Part shown: piece after piece, positions 56,250 to 64,000 of the stretch
How positions within the stretch are numbered: position 1 is the stretch's first letter
Layout: each line of letters begins with the position of its first letter
Origin: an uncultured Bacteroidales bacterium
GTDB taxonomy: Bacteria; Bacteroidota; Bacteroidia; Bacteroidales; Paludibacteraceae
NCBI GenBank assembly: GCA_944321895.1
Contig: CALUNA010000009.1
Coordinates: 1-64,000, forward strand
Reading direction: 5' to 3'
Length of the DNA: 64,000 bases
The notes under the pieces: generated by a model
Told to the model about the DNA's origin: nothing
Database searches by the model: none
What the model saw: only the letters and a program-made list of their open reading frames with translations
Made by a program: the position numbers and the translations under genes

Positions 56250-58445
56250 TTATCGGATAAACAACAGCTCCCGATATTTTGGAAGTGACCACATTTCATC
56301 ATCCACTATCAGTTCCAATTTGTCTGCATGATAGCGGATAATATCAAAATATGGCAAAACCGTATCATGGTAGGCTACGGCTTTCCGATATTCGCTTTCA
56401 ATCCGGTTTGCCACCTTGCGGGCCTCGACCATGGCATCCACATTGGCCTTAATGGCAGAAACGTGTTCTGCAATTGTTTCTACCAGCGATGCATCCATGG
56501 CAGACAGTTCCTCTGCCCTTTCTGCCGGATAAACGGCCTTGATTTTGTACACGTTGTCGAGCAGCAGCGACTGATAGCGTGTAGCTATGGGCACGATGTG
56601 GTTGATAGCCAAATCGCCCAGCACGCGGGCTTCAATCTGGATTTTCTTGGTATAGATTTCCCATTTCACCTCGTTGCGTGCATGCAATTCCTTTTCTGTC
56701 ATTACACCGGTTTCTTCAAACATTCTGATACTTTCCGGCGTTGTGTAACACTTGAATATTTCAGGTACGCTCGTTTCACAATCCAGTCCGCGGCGGGCAG
56801 CTTCCCTTTTCCATTCATCGCTATAGCCGTTTCCGTCAAAACATATCGGTTTGGAGACCTTGATATATTCTTTCAGCGTTTCAAAAATGGCTTTTTCTTT
56901 GGTATTTCCGGCTGCAATTCTGGCATCGACTGTTGCCTTGAATTCCTTCAACTGGGCAGCCATGGCCGTATTCAGCGCAATCATGGCAGATGAGCAGTTT
57001 GCCACCGAGCCAACAGCCCTGAACTCGAAGCGGTTTCCCGTAAAGGCAAAAGGCGATGTACGGTTGCGGTCCGTGTTGTCCAGAAGAACTTCCGGAATAT
57101 GTGCAATGCCAAGGCTCAGTTTCTTTTTGCTTGACATGACAATGGCCTCTTCGGCCGTCGCGTTTTCTATTTTTTCCAGTATGGCACTGATTTGCGTCCC
57201 CAGAAACGCCGAAATGATGGCAGGAGGTGCTTCGTTTGCGCCCAGGCGATGGGCATTCGTAGCCGAACTGATGGAAGCCTTGAGCAAGCCGTTGTTTTTA
57301 TAAACAGCCATCAATGCGTTCACCAGGAAAGTAACGAACTGCAGATTTTCTTCCGGTGTTTTTCCTGGTGTGAACAATCCGACGCCCGTATCCGTTCCCA
57401 ATGACCAGTTGTTGTGCTTGCCCGAGCCGTTGATGCCGGCAAAAGGCTTTTCGTGCAACAGCACACGGAATCCGTGCCGGCGTGCAACCTTGCGCATCAA
57501 CGACATGACAAGCAGGTTCTGGTCTACAGCCAGATTGGTTTCACCGAAAATTGGAGCCAGCTCGAACTGATTGGGCGCCACCTCGTTATGCCTTGTCTTC
57601 AACGGGATACCATATTTGTAGGCTTCAAATTCCAGGTCTTTCATAAATGCCGACACACGCCCGGGAATTGAACCGAAATAATGGTCATCCAACTGTTGGT
57701 TTTTGGCCGATTCATGGCCAAGCAGCGTGCGTCCGGTCAGCAGCAAATCGGGGCGTGTGGCATACAGGCCCTCATCCACCAGAAAATACTCTTGTTCCCA
57801 ACCCAAATAGGAATAGACTTTCTTTACTTTCGGGTTAAACATTTGGCAGACCGCTGTTGCCGCCTTATCAACCGCATTCAGGGCTTTCAGCAAAGGCGCT
57901 TTCATGTCGAGCGATTCACCGGTGTAGGAAATGAAAATTGTCGGGATACATAATGTATCGTCCATGACAAAAGCCGGCGAAGATGGATCCCAGGCCGTAT
58001 ATCCGCGGGCCTCGAATGTACTGCGGATACCACCGTTTGGGAACGATGATGCATCCGGTTCCTGCTGGGCAAGTAATTTTCCGGAAAAATCTTCGATCAC
58101 TGTTTCGCCGGGACCGGCAGCATAATCTATAAATGAATCGTGTTTTTGTGCCGTACCGTCCGTGAGCGGCTGGAACCAGTGTGTGTAATGGGTCGCTCCC
58201 AACTCCATGGCCCACTGTTTCATGCCGGCAGCAACATCATCGGCTATGCTCCGGTCGAGCGTTTCACCGTTTTTGACTGCATTCTGAATGGCATTCACTA
58301 CATCTTTCGACAGATATTTGGCCATTGTGGAGGTTGTGAACACGTATTTTCCATAATAATCGGCAATGTGGCGTGCCGGAACCTGAACATCGAGAGCCTT
58401 TTTCTTGAAAGCCTCTTCAACTGCTTTAAACCTTAACGTACTCAT
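56250..58445 (-). CDS. glnN: type III glutamine synthetase
   Basis: A 731-residue GSIII, the long form typical of Bacteroides relatives and cyanobacteria. It makes glutamine from glutamate, ammonia and ATP. Recognisable segments include the N-terminal KYVFTTSTMAKYLSKDV, HYTHWFQPLTDGTAQKHDSF with a metal-binding His, and the central RHNEVAPNQFELAPIF loop. These are followed by FAGINGSGKHNNWSLGTDTG and NRTSPFAFTGNRFEFRAVGS. All are intact. It stands alone with a promoter box at 58463-58470; nitrogen control is likely but no operator is visible. Confidence 0.97.
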   Translation of the reverse strand: MSTLRFKAVEEAFKKKALDVQVPARHIADYYGKYVFTTSTMAKYLSKDVVNAIQNAVKNGETLDRSIADDVAAGMKQWAMELGATHYTHWFQPLTDGTAQKHDSFIDYAAGPGETVIEDFSGKLLAQQEPDASSFPNGGIRSTFEARGYTAWDPSSPAFVMDDTLCIPTIFISYTGESLDMKAPLLKALNAVDKAATAVCQMFNPKVKKVYSYLGWEQEYFLVDEGLYATRPDLLLTGRTLLGHESAKNQQLDDHYFGSIPGRVSAFMKDLEFEAYKYGIPLKTRHNEVAPNQFELAPIFGETNLAVDQNLLVMSLMRKVARRHGFRVLLHEKPFAGINGSGKHNNWSLGTDTGVGLFTPGKTPEENLQFVTFLVNALMAVYKNNGLLKASISSATNAHRLGANEAPPAIISAFLGTQISAILEKIENATAEEAIVMSSKKKLSLGIAHIPEVLLDNTDRNRTSPFAFTGNRFEFRAVGSVANCSSAMIALNTAMAAQLKEFKATVDARIAAGNTKEKAIFETLKEYIKVSKPICFDGNGYSDEWKREAARRGLDCETSVPEIFKCYTTPESIRMFEETGVMTEKELHARNEVKWEIYTKKIQIEARVLGDLAINHIVPIATRYQSLLLDNVYKIKAVYPAERAEELSAMDASLVETIAEHVSAIKANVDAMVEARKVANRIESEYRKAVAYHDTVLPYFDIIRYHADKLELIVDDEMWSLPKYRELLFIR

Positions 58446-58462
58446 AATCTAATTCAATGTCG

Positions 58463-58470
58463 CAAAGGTA
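58463..58470 (-). promoter_or_regulatory. -7 box (TACCTTTG) of the glutamine synthetase gene
   Basis: Reads TACCTTTG on the minus strand, 18 bp before the start codon, implying a very short leader. Confidence 0.55.
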
Positions 58471-58650
58471 CGCATTTAGTCAAAAACACACATCTTTTTC
58501 CATGTGTTTCGTGCAAAAAAAGTATCCGGCCGCATCACGGCAAGTGCCATCCCTGCTTTTTTCACGTCCATCCGAGAAACCTCCATGGCTGCCGAGCGTT
58601 TTTTTAGTTCTTTTATCACATCCGGCATGGACAAATCCGGTCAAAAAAAG

Positions 58651-58658
58651 TATTTTTG
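58651..58658 (+). promoter_or_regulatory. -7 box (TATTTTTG) of the thioesterase gene
   Basis: TATTTTTG lies 24 bp before ATG 58683. Confidence 0.55.
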
Positions 58659-58682
58659 CAAAAATAAAAACACACAGGAATT

Positions 58683-59195
58683 ATGAAAAGACTATTGAAT
58701 CCGTGGCGTGGGCTGGATGGTTACAACTGCTTTGGCTGCTCACCAGACAATCCTTCCGGCGTACGCATGGAGTTTTACGAGGATGGCGATGAGATTGTAT
58801 CGGTGTGGCATCCGCGTCCCGATTTTCAGGGCTGGCTGAACACATTGCACGGCGGCATCCAATCCGTATTGTTGGATGAGATTTGCGCATGGGTAGTTAT
58901 CCGCAAACTGAACACAAGCGGCGTAACCAGCCGCATGGAAACCCGCTACCGCAAGGCCATTTCCACCGAGGACAACTATCTGTTGCTCAGGGCACACATT
59001 GTGAGCCATCGGCATAATCTGGTGGAAATCAAGGCTGCCATCTACAATCAAGATGGTGCCGTATGCGCTGAAGCAACCTGCCAGTATTTCACTTTCCCGC
59101 CGGAAAAGGCCAAGAACATGTATTTCCGTCCGTGCGATACGGTGGGCGATGATATGACGCTGGAAGAAGTCATTGCAAGGCAGACTTCCTGTTAA
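58683..59195 (+). CDS. PaaI-type hot-dog thioesterase
   Basis: A 170-residue single hot-dog domain protein. WLNTLHGGIQSVLLDEICAW (quoted as LHGGIQSVLLDEICAW) is the family motif, with the His-Gly-Gly loop and the Asp/Glu on the long helix. The N terminus has CFGCSPDNPSG, typical of this subgroup. It probably hydrolyses acyl-CoA thioesters in the cytosol; substrate unknown. It is transcribed alone from its own box and ends at a bidirectional terminator. Confidence 0.85.
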   Translation: MKRLLNPWRGLDGYNCFGCSPDNPSGVRMEFYEDGDEIVSVWHPRPDFQGWLNTLHGGIQSVLLDEICAWVVIRKLNTSGVTSRMETRYRKAISTEDNYLLLRAHIVSHRHNLVEIKAAIYNQDGAVCAEATCQYFTFPPEKAKNMYFRPCDTVGDDMTLEEVIARQTSC

Positions 59196-59217
59196 GTCTG
59201 TTTTTCCAGAAAGACAA

Positions 59218-59257
59218 AAAAACCGCAGCCGGCTTCAGACCAGTTGCGGTTTTTTCA
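59218..59257. terminator. bidirectional terminator
   Basis: AAAAAACCGCA and its complement TGCGGTTTTTT enclose an about 17-nt loop with A/T runs on both sides, between the convergent thioesterase and endonuclease-family genes. Confidence 0.8.
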
Positions 59258-59272
59258 TGGAATAATCATGTC

Positions 59273-60328
59273 TTATTGCTTCTTGACCAGATAAATGTAT
59301 GTGGGAAAATGGTCACTGTAACCATTCGTCCACACGCCGCTTGCAAACGTTCTTTTGGGTTGTCCCTTGCGCTTTCCTTCCTGCTCTACCAGGAACGGGC
59401 GGTTGAATATTTCCGCTTTCCAGAAACTGAGTTCTGTCCGGTCTGCATTGGCCAGATTCCCGGAAATGATAATCTGGTCAAACAAATTCCATTGACCATT
59501 GTATGCCAACGAACCAATGCCCTTGTCCAAGGTTTTCCAGAGCGTATTATAATAGTCTTGGGGACCGACTTCCGACTTTTCCTTTTTGGCTCCCAACGCT
59601 TCGGCACAGCTTGCATTATACGGGTCATCATTAAGGTCACCCATGATGATTATCTTTGCTTTCGGTTCACGTTTATACAACGAATCGCATATTGCTTTTA
59701 CCGACAATGCCGCAGCCACACGATTCGGTCTTGATGCTTCTTCTCCGCCATAGCGCGATGGCCAGTGATTGACAATGACATGGATTTTCTCGCCTTGCAG
59801 GTAACCGCTCACCAGCAGTTGCAAACGCGTGTGCATCAGCTCTCCGTTGACATACAGCGGATATGTCTTGGTTGCCGTCGGTGTGAAAAATGTCGGGTTA
59901 TAAAGCAAGCCGACATCGATTCCGCGATGATCCGGACTTTCTTCCAGAATGACCTGGTAGTTGCGCGAATGCAAGGCCGGCTGCCTTACGAGGTCCTCCA
60001 GAACACCTTTGTTTTCCGCTTCCGACACACCGACAATAACCGCACCCACGGGAGTGATATCCGTTCCAATCTGTGAAATGGCATAAGCCATGTTTTTCTG
60101 TTTACTCCGGTATTTCATCCCCGTCCAACGGTTCGGACCATCGGGCAGATATTCATCATCTCCGCTATTATTCGGGTCATCTATTGTGTCGAACAAATTC
60201 TCAAGATTGTAGAAAGCGACACAACTCACTGAAAACGATTCTTTCTGGGAGGATTTCTTGTTTTTCTGCGCTGACACAAAGCCACAGCAAAGAAATGCAC
60301 AAAGCAATAGAATAAGGTTACGCTTCAT
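59273..60328 (-). CDS. exported endonuclease/exonuclease/phosphatase-family protein
   Basis: 351 residues when started at ATG 60326-60328, which gives a signal peptide (LILLLCAFLCCGFVSAQ). The EEP fold follows: FYNLENLFDTIDD with the metal-binding Asn and Glu, VGVSEAENKGVLEDL, the NHWPSRYGG segment, IIMGDLNDDPYN with the catalytic Asp-x-Asn, and SDHFP with the terminal His. All catalytic positions are present. Such exported proteins are often encoded near TonB receptors in Bacteroidota and may act on extracellular nucleic acids or phosphoesters. A divergent TonB receptor gene starts 364 bp away. Confidence 0.85.
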   Translation of the reverse strand: MKRNLILLLCAFLCCGFVSAQKNKKSSQKESFSVSCVAFYNLENLFDTIDDPNNSGDDEYLPDGPNRWTGMKYRSKQKNMAYAISQIGTDITPVGAVIVGVSEAENKGVLEDLVRQPALHSRNYQVILEESPDHRGIDVGLLYNPTFFTPTATKTYPLYVNGELMHTRLQLLVSGYLQGEKIHVIVNHWPSRYGGEEASRPNRVAAALSVKAICDSLYKREPKAKIIIMGDLNDDPYNASCAEALGAKKEKSEVGPQDYYNTLWKTLDKGIGSLAYNGQWNLFDQIIISGNLANADRTELSFWKAEIFNRPFLVEQEGKRKGQPKRTFASGVWTNGYSDHFPTYIYLVKKQ

Positions 60329-60692
60329 AATGGATAATAATGAATAATATTTTGGGGGCAAATTTAGATAAAAAAAAGAAATAACAAATAGCAGGACAAG
60401 TTCTGTTCCCGTAAATACCGTTTTCCGGTTATGCTCCGCTTCGGGAATCACAATGGAAAATGACTGTCCGTATCCGACCATCCAGCTGATAATTTGCCAT
60501 TTATCGGAACAACCATACGACCACACACATGTTCTTTCCTGAGTTGTTGAAAAAAATGTCATCATTTTTTCACAGGAGGTTGCTTGCCGTTTCTGTAAAA
60601 AGTTGTATCTTGCACAGCTTTTTATCCAAATAAAGCGAAAGAACGACAGTCATTTTCTAAACTTATTTACTAATCAACTAAAACAAGTTACT
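60329..60692. other. divergent control region, no gene
   Basis: 364 bp between two divergent genes. On the minus strand CAAA (60385-60388) and TAAATTTG (60359-60366), 18 nt apart, would serve the EEP gene. On the plus strand TTG (60584-60586), 19 nt, then TATCTTGC (60606-60613) would serve the TonB receptor gene. An AGGAGG at 60574-60579 has no start codon near it. No other structure is evident. Confidence 0.5.
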
Positions 60693-63600
60693 ATGAAGAG
60701 ATTATTGTGCGCCATTTTCCTTAGCGTATGTCTTTTTCCGCTATTTGCGCAACAAGCCTCACTCAAGGGCATTGTTCATGCCGAAGACTCCGGCGAACCC
60801 ATAGCAGGAGTTACCATTACCCTGGCAAACCAGGATATTTCGACCACCACAAACGCAAAGGGTGAATTCACACTCATGCTACTGGAAGCCATGGACGAAG
60901 AAGTCATTATCCACACCAGCGGCTATATCTCACAAGTCAAGTTAGTCAAGCTCAGCGCAGACCAAACCACTGATCTGGGAATCGTGTCACTCAAGCCGGA
61001 TATTGCCGCCGACATGCAGCAGGAGCTGTTGCTGCAACTTTCCGAAGCTGAACTGGAAAACGATGAGGGAGGTTCACAAAACATGTCATCCGCCCTGTTG
61101 ACAGGAGGCGATGTATATACATCGCACATCTCCTATGCCTTCAGCCCCATGCGTTTCCGCGTGCGCGGCTACGGGCAGGAATATGAAAACAACTACATCA
61201 ACGGCATCAACTTCAACAGCCAGGAACGAGGCAACTTCAACTATTCCATGATTGGCGGCCTGAACGATGCGACACGCAACAAGGATGTAACGAACGGCAT
61301 AGAGGCCAATCCCATATCGTTCGGCGGCATTGGCTCCACAACCAACATTCTGACAACAGCAAGCAACATTGCCGCAGGCTGGAAAGTGGGACTCTCCGGC
61401 ACCAACCGTAATTACAAGGGACGTGCATACATTACCTATGGCAGCGGCGTTCTGGAAAACGGATGGGCTTTCGCCGGCTCGCTGGCATACCGCTATTCGC
61501 CATACATTGACACCCAAACCCCGATTATCGGCGAAGGTATTTTCTATAACTCGGCTGCCTACTATTTCTCTGCCGAGAAAAAATTCAACGACCAGCACAC
61601 ATTGGCGCTGACCACATTCGGCTCGCCGACTGCACGCGCACAATCGGCTGCCGTAACGCAGGAAACATACAGCTTGTACGGTTCCATCTACTATAACCCC
61701 TATTGGGGCTACCAGAACGGCAAAGTGCGCAACTCGCGCATTGTAAAGAGTTTCGACCCGACTGTTACGCTGAACTATGAATGGAAAATCAACGAAAACC
61801 ACACCATTAATATTAATGAAGGTTTTCATTACAGCATGTACAGCAATTCGGCGCTGACGTTCTACAACGCGCCCGACCCGCGGCCGGACTACTACCGCAA
61901 CCTGCCCTCGTTCCTTTTCGACAACCAAATAGACGCAAACGGGAACTTTATCACGGAAGACATGAATGGCGTTCCATTGGGCAAGATGCAATCCTACACG
62001 GCCGCCAACGGGCAAGAATATGTTTTCGGTCCGTCCATCGACTACAACAGCTACACGTCCCTGATAGACGGCTGGGTGGAACGTGACCCGAGCGTAACGC
62101 AAATCCAGTGGGATGAATTATACCAAGCCAACTACCGCAACAACATTGTAAATCCGGACGGGACGGCCAAATACATTGTCGAGCGTCGCCATAATGACAT
62201 TTGGGAAAACATGTTCAACGCACTCTGGCGCGGACAATTGACACCCCACCTGAAAATGACCGCCGGCCTGGATACGAAAGTTTCGCAGGGCAGGCACTAC
62301 AAAACAGTGGACGACCTGCTGGGAGCCAACCAGTGGATTGACGTGGATCCGTTCGCGGAACGCGACATTGCCGACCTGGCACAAAACATCGGCCTGACAC
62401 AAGCTGCCATTGAACACGTAAAACAAAACGACACGGAAAATCCGAACCGCCCCGTAAAAGAAGGCGATGTGTTCGGTTATAACTACAACATCAACATGTA
62501 CCAGGCATCCATTTTTGCACAAAACGAATGGAACTTCCAGGCAGTTGACTTTTATTATGCCCTGAAAGGAACATTCAGCAGTTTCCAGCGCGAGGGTTTC
62601 ATGGAAAACGGACGTGCCGTTTACCTGCAACGCATTTATTCCCAATATGACCCGGACAATGCCGATGCATGGAAAGACATATACACATCCAAAGGCAAAG
62701 GTTACCTGGCCACATTCCTGGATCCGTCATTGAAAGCAGGTGTAACTTATAAAATAGACGGACGCAACCATCTGAAAGCAAACGTGCTTGCAGAAACCCG
62801 CGCACCACTGGCACGCAATGCCTACATTTCGCAACGCATCCATGACCGCATGGTGGACAACCTGAGCTCGGCCAAAATCCTGTCATACGATTTGAGCTAT
62901 GAGTTCAATTTCCGCCCCGTGCGCGGACGTATAACAGCTTACCGGACACATTTCCTGAACCAAACAGAATTGAACGGATATTACGATGATGGTTACCGCA
63001 CTTTCGTAAACCAAGCCATGACCGGCATAAACAGCATACACCAAGGCGTGGAATTTGCAGCCGCGGTGAAGATGGGTTTATACTTCACCCTGTCGGCAGC
63101 CGCAACGGTGTCGGACAACCATTACACCTCGAACGCATACAGCGTTACCAGTGCCGAGAACGGTATGGCATTGGCCGTATCCAACTCCGGATACCCGCTC
63201 TACGAATTGCGCGACAGCGTGCTGACAAACGGCCTGAAGGTAGCCAACGGCCCGCAACTGGCCGGAAGTCTGAAACTGAGCTTCTTCCACCCGAAAATGT
63301 GGTTTGCGGATATTACAGTCAGCTATTTTGACTGGAACTATCTGGATTTCTCGCCCTCGCGCCGTATGCAGGGCTTGTTCACCGGCGTCCGTGCCGATGG
63401 CTCCAAGGTGAACGGCACGTACGAAATTGAAACGGAAACAGTAAAAGACAAAAACGGCAAACCCGTCACCCAGACCGTATATGACAAAAACGGACATCCG
63501 AAAGTGGCCTATCCACACTCTGTGCTGTCAGAGCAGGAATCCCTGGTCAGCGAACAGTGGTACAACCGCTTCCTGGTGGATTTGTCGGTCGGCAAACTGA

Positions 63601-63848
63601 TTTACCTGCCCAAACGCCAATCAATCAGCATAAACCTGAGCGTAAGCAACCTGCTCAACAACACCAATATGAAAACTGGCGGTTACCAGCAGGGACGTAT
63701 CCCGACCAACAGCAAGCAAGGCACGGCATTCGAAGGACAGAACAACATACAGGCACAACGCATATCGAACAACGTATGGAAATTCCCATCCAAGTATTAC
63801 TACGCATGGGGAGCCAACTTCTTCCTGAACTTGACTTATAAATTCTAA
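60693..63848 (+). CDS. TonB-dependent outer-membrane receptor
   Basis: About 1051 residues when started at ATG 60693, which places the signal peptide (LLCAIFLSVCLFPLFAQ) at the N terminus. A CarboxypepD_reg-like/beta-sandwich domain follows (about 24-110: ASLKGIVHAEDSGEPIAGVTI in part as GIVHAEDSGEPIAGVTI), then a plug domain (FRVRGYGQEYENNYINGI and a NPISFGGIGSTTNI segment) and a 22-strand barrel ending in NLTYKF, a good outer-membrane beta-signal. It imports an unknown ligand with TonB energy. No SusD-like partner follows at once; the next gene encodes a lipoprotein. Confidence 0.9.
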   Translation: MKRLLCAIFLSVCLFPLFAQQASLKGIVHAEDSGEPIAGVTITLANQDISTTTNAKGEFTLMLLEAMDEEVIIHTSGYISQVKLVKLSADQTTDLGIVSLKPDIAADMQQELLLQLSEAELENDEGGSQNMSSALLTGGDVYTSHISYAFSPMRFRVRGYGQEYENNYINGINFNSQERGNFNYSMIGGLNDATRNKDVTNGIEANPISFGGIGSTTNILTTASNIAAGWKVGLSGTNRNYKGRAYITYGSGVLENGWAFAGSLAYRYSPYIDTQTPIIGEGIFYNSAAYYFSAEKKFNDQHTLALTTFGSPTARAQSAAVTQETYSLYGSIYYNPYWGYQNGKVRNSRIVKSFDPTVTLNYEWKINENHTININEGFHYSMYSNSALTFYNAPDPRPDYYRNLPSFLFDNQIDANGNFITEDMNGVPLGKMQSYTAANGQEYVFGPSIDYNSYTSLIDGWVERDPSVTQIQWDELYQANYRNNIVNPDGTAKYIVERRHNDIWENMFNALWRGQLTPHLKMTAGLDTKVSQGRHYKTVDDLLGANQWIDVDPFAERDIADLAQNIGLTQAAIEHVKQNDTENPNRPVKEGDVFGYNYNINMYQASIFAQNEWNFQAVDFYYALKGTFSSFQREGFMENGRAVYLQRIYSQYDPDNADAWKDIYTSKGKGYLATFLDPSLKAGVTYKIDGRNHLKANVLAETRAPLARNAYISQRIHDRMVDNLSSAKILSYDLSYEFNFRPVRGRITAYRTHFLNQTELNGYYDDGYRTFVNQAMTGINSIHQGVEFAAAVKMGLYFTLSAAATVSDNHYTSNAYSVTSAENGMALAVSNSGYPLYELRDSVLTNGLKVANGPQLAGSLKLSFFHPKMWFADITVSYFDWNYLDFSPSRRMQGLFTGVRADGSKVNGTYEIETETVKDKNGKPVTQTVYDKNGHPKVAYPHSVLSEQESLVSEQWYNRFLVDLSVGKLIYLPKRQSISINLSVSNLLNNTNMKTGGYQQGRIPTNSKQGTAFEGQNNIQAQRISNNVWKFPSKYYYAWGANFFLNLTYKF

Positions 63849-63867
63849 CAATGTCCAACTGCTAATA

Positions 63868-64000
63868 ATGAAACGAGATATGAAAACGAACAAAATAATC
63901 AGCCTGCTCGCCCTGACGGCACTCCTTGTAGTTGCCTGCGAGCCGAACCATGAACCGATACCCGCGCAAGACAACAAGGATATCGCCGCCACCTATACAC
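63868..64000 (+). CDS. lipoprotein, partial at window end
   Basis: Starts at ATG 63868 (or 63880) 20 bp after the TonB receptor stop. The visible 44 residues are a lipoprotein signal (LLALTALLVVAC, Cys as lipidation site) followed by EPNHEPIPAQDN. The rest lies outside the window. It may be the cognate surface lipoprotein of the receptor; SusD-like or DUF5689-like identity cannot be decided from this piece. Confidence 0.7.
   Translation, partial: MKRDMKTNKIISLLALTALLVVACEPNHEPIPAQDNKDIAATYT

Overview
The window comes from a Bacteroidales-type member of the Bacteroidota, probably gut-associated. Several things support this. Most genes are preceded by the Bacteroidota promoter pattern (a TTG/TTTG box, about 20 nt, then TAnnTTTG) and lack Shine-Dalgarno sequences. 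Lineage-typical genes are present: a type III glutamine synthetase, a hybrid two-component regulator of the HTCS type, a SusC-like TonB receptor, a C-terminal type IX secretion sorting domain, DUF4924 and DUF4827 proteins, a K+-dependent membrane pyrophosphatase and a type II-C CRISPR-Cas9 locus. I do not assign a genus.

Layout. 1-3.2 kb: a small exported protein and a secreted GH128-like glycosidase. 3.7-8.8 kb: class I fumarase and Mfd. 9.0-12.9 kb: a PepSY-like lipoprotein, the L25/Pth/Hsp15/DUF4924 cluster and RfbA. 13.0-17.4 kb: one giant HTCS regulator. 17.5-23.1 kb: ThrA, two FKBP-like lipoproteins, GlmM and a GH20 stub. 23.1-27.9 kb: a PCMD-domain protein, an HU-like protein, an alpha/beta hydrolase and an acetyltransferase, the last divergent from an AraC regulator. 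28.0-38.9 kb: EttA, infC-rpmI-rplT, FtsY, a GH13 amylase, a UbiA prenyltransferase, SerS, rplU-rpmA, a BASS-type transporter and a flavin reductase. 39.0-42.5 kb: HppA, a CYTH protein and an MTA/SAH-nucleosidase-like protein. 42.8-53.9 kb: the CRISPR-Cas locus. 54.0-64 kb: tRNA-Ser, MltG, a USP-like protein, tRNA-Val, GSIII, a hot-dog thioesterase, an EEP-family exported protein, a TonB receptor and the start of a lipoprotein.

The CRISPR region is the most interesting part. The main array has 22 repeats of 46 nt. Every repeat carries what looks like a complete Bacteroidota promoter (TTG, 20 nt, TATCTTTG) pointing into the next spacer. A tracrRNA not labelled by any ORF can be read upstream of cas9 at about 53813-53897. 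Its anti-repeat necessarily contains the same promoter box on the opposite strand, exactly where cas9 needs one, so cas9 and tracrRNA appear to have overlapping, mutually exclusive divergent promoters built on a 19-nt palindrome.

Two decayed repeats lie 3.6 kb beyond the distal end of the array (42757-42879). The DNA between them and the main array begins and ends precisely at repeats. It holds phage-type genes whose outward-facing 5' ends are both missing. One of these is a MuF head-morphogenesis protein fused to an R-S-E ADP-ribosyltransferase toxin domain. The simplest reading is phage DNA lodged between two CRISPR repeats.

Other points: infC probably starts at a rare AUA codon behind one of the few strong Shine-Dalgarno sequences in the window, and the nucleosidase-like protein has changes at both expected catalytic acids. 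All family assignments come from reading motifs by eye; no database search was run.
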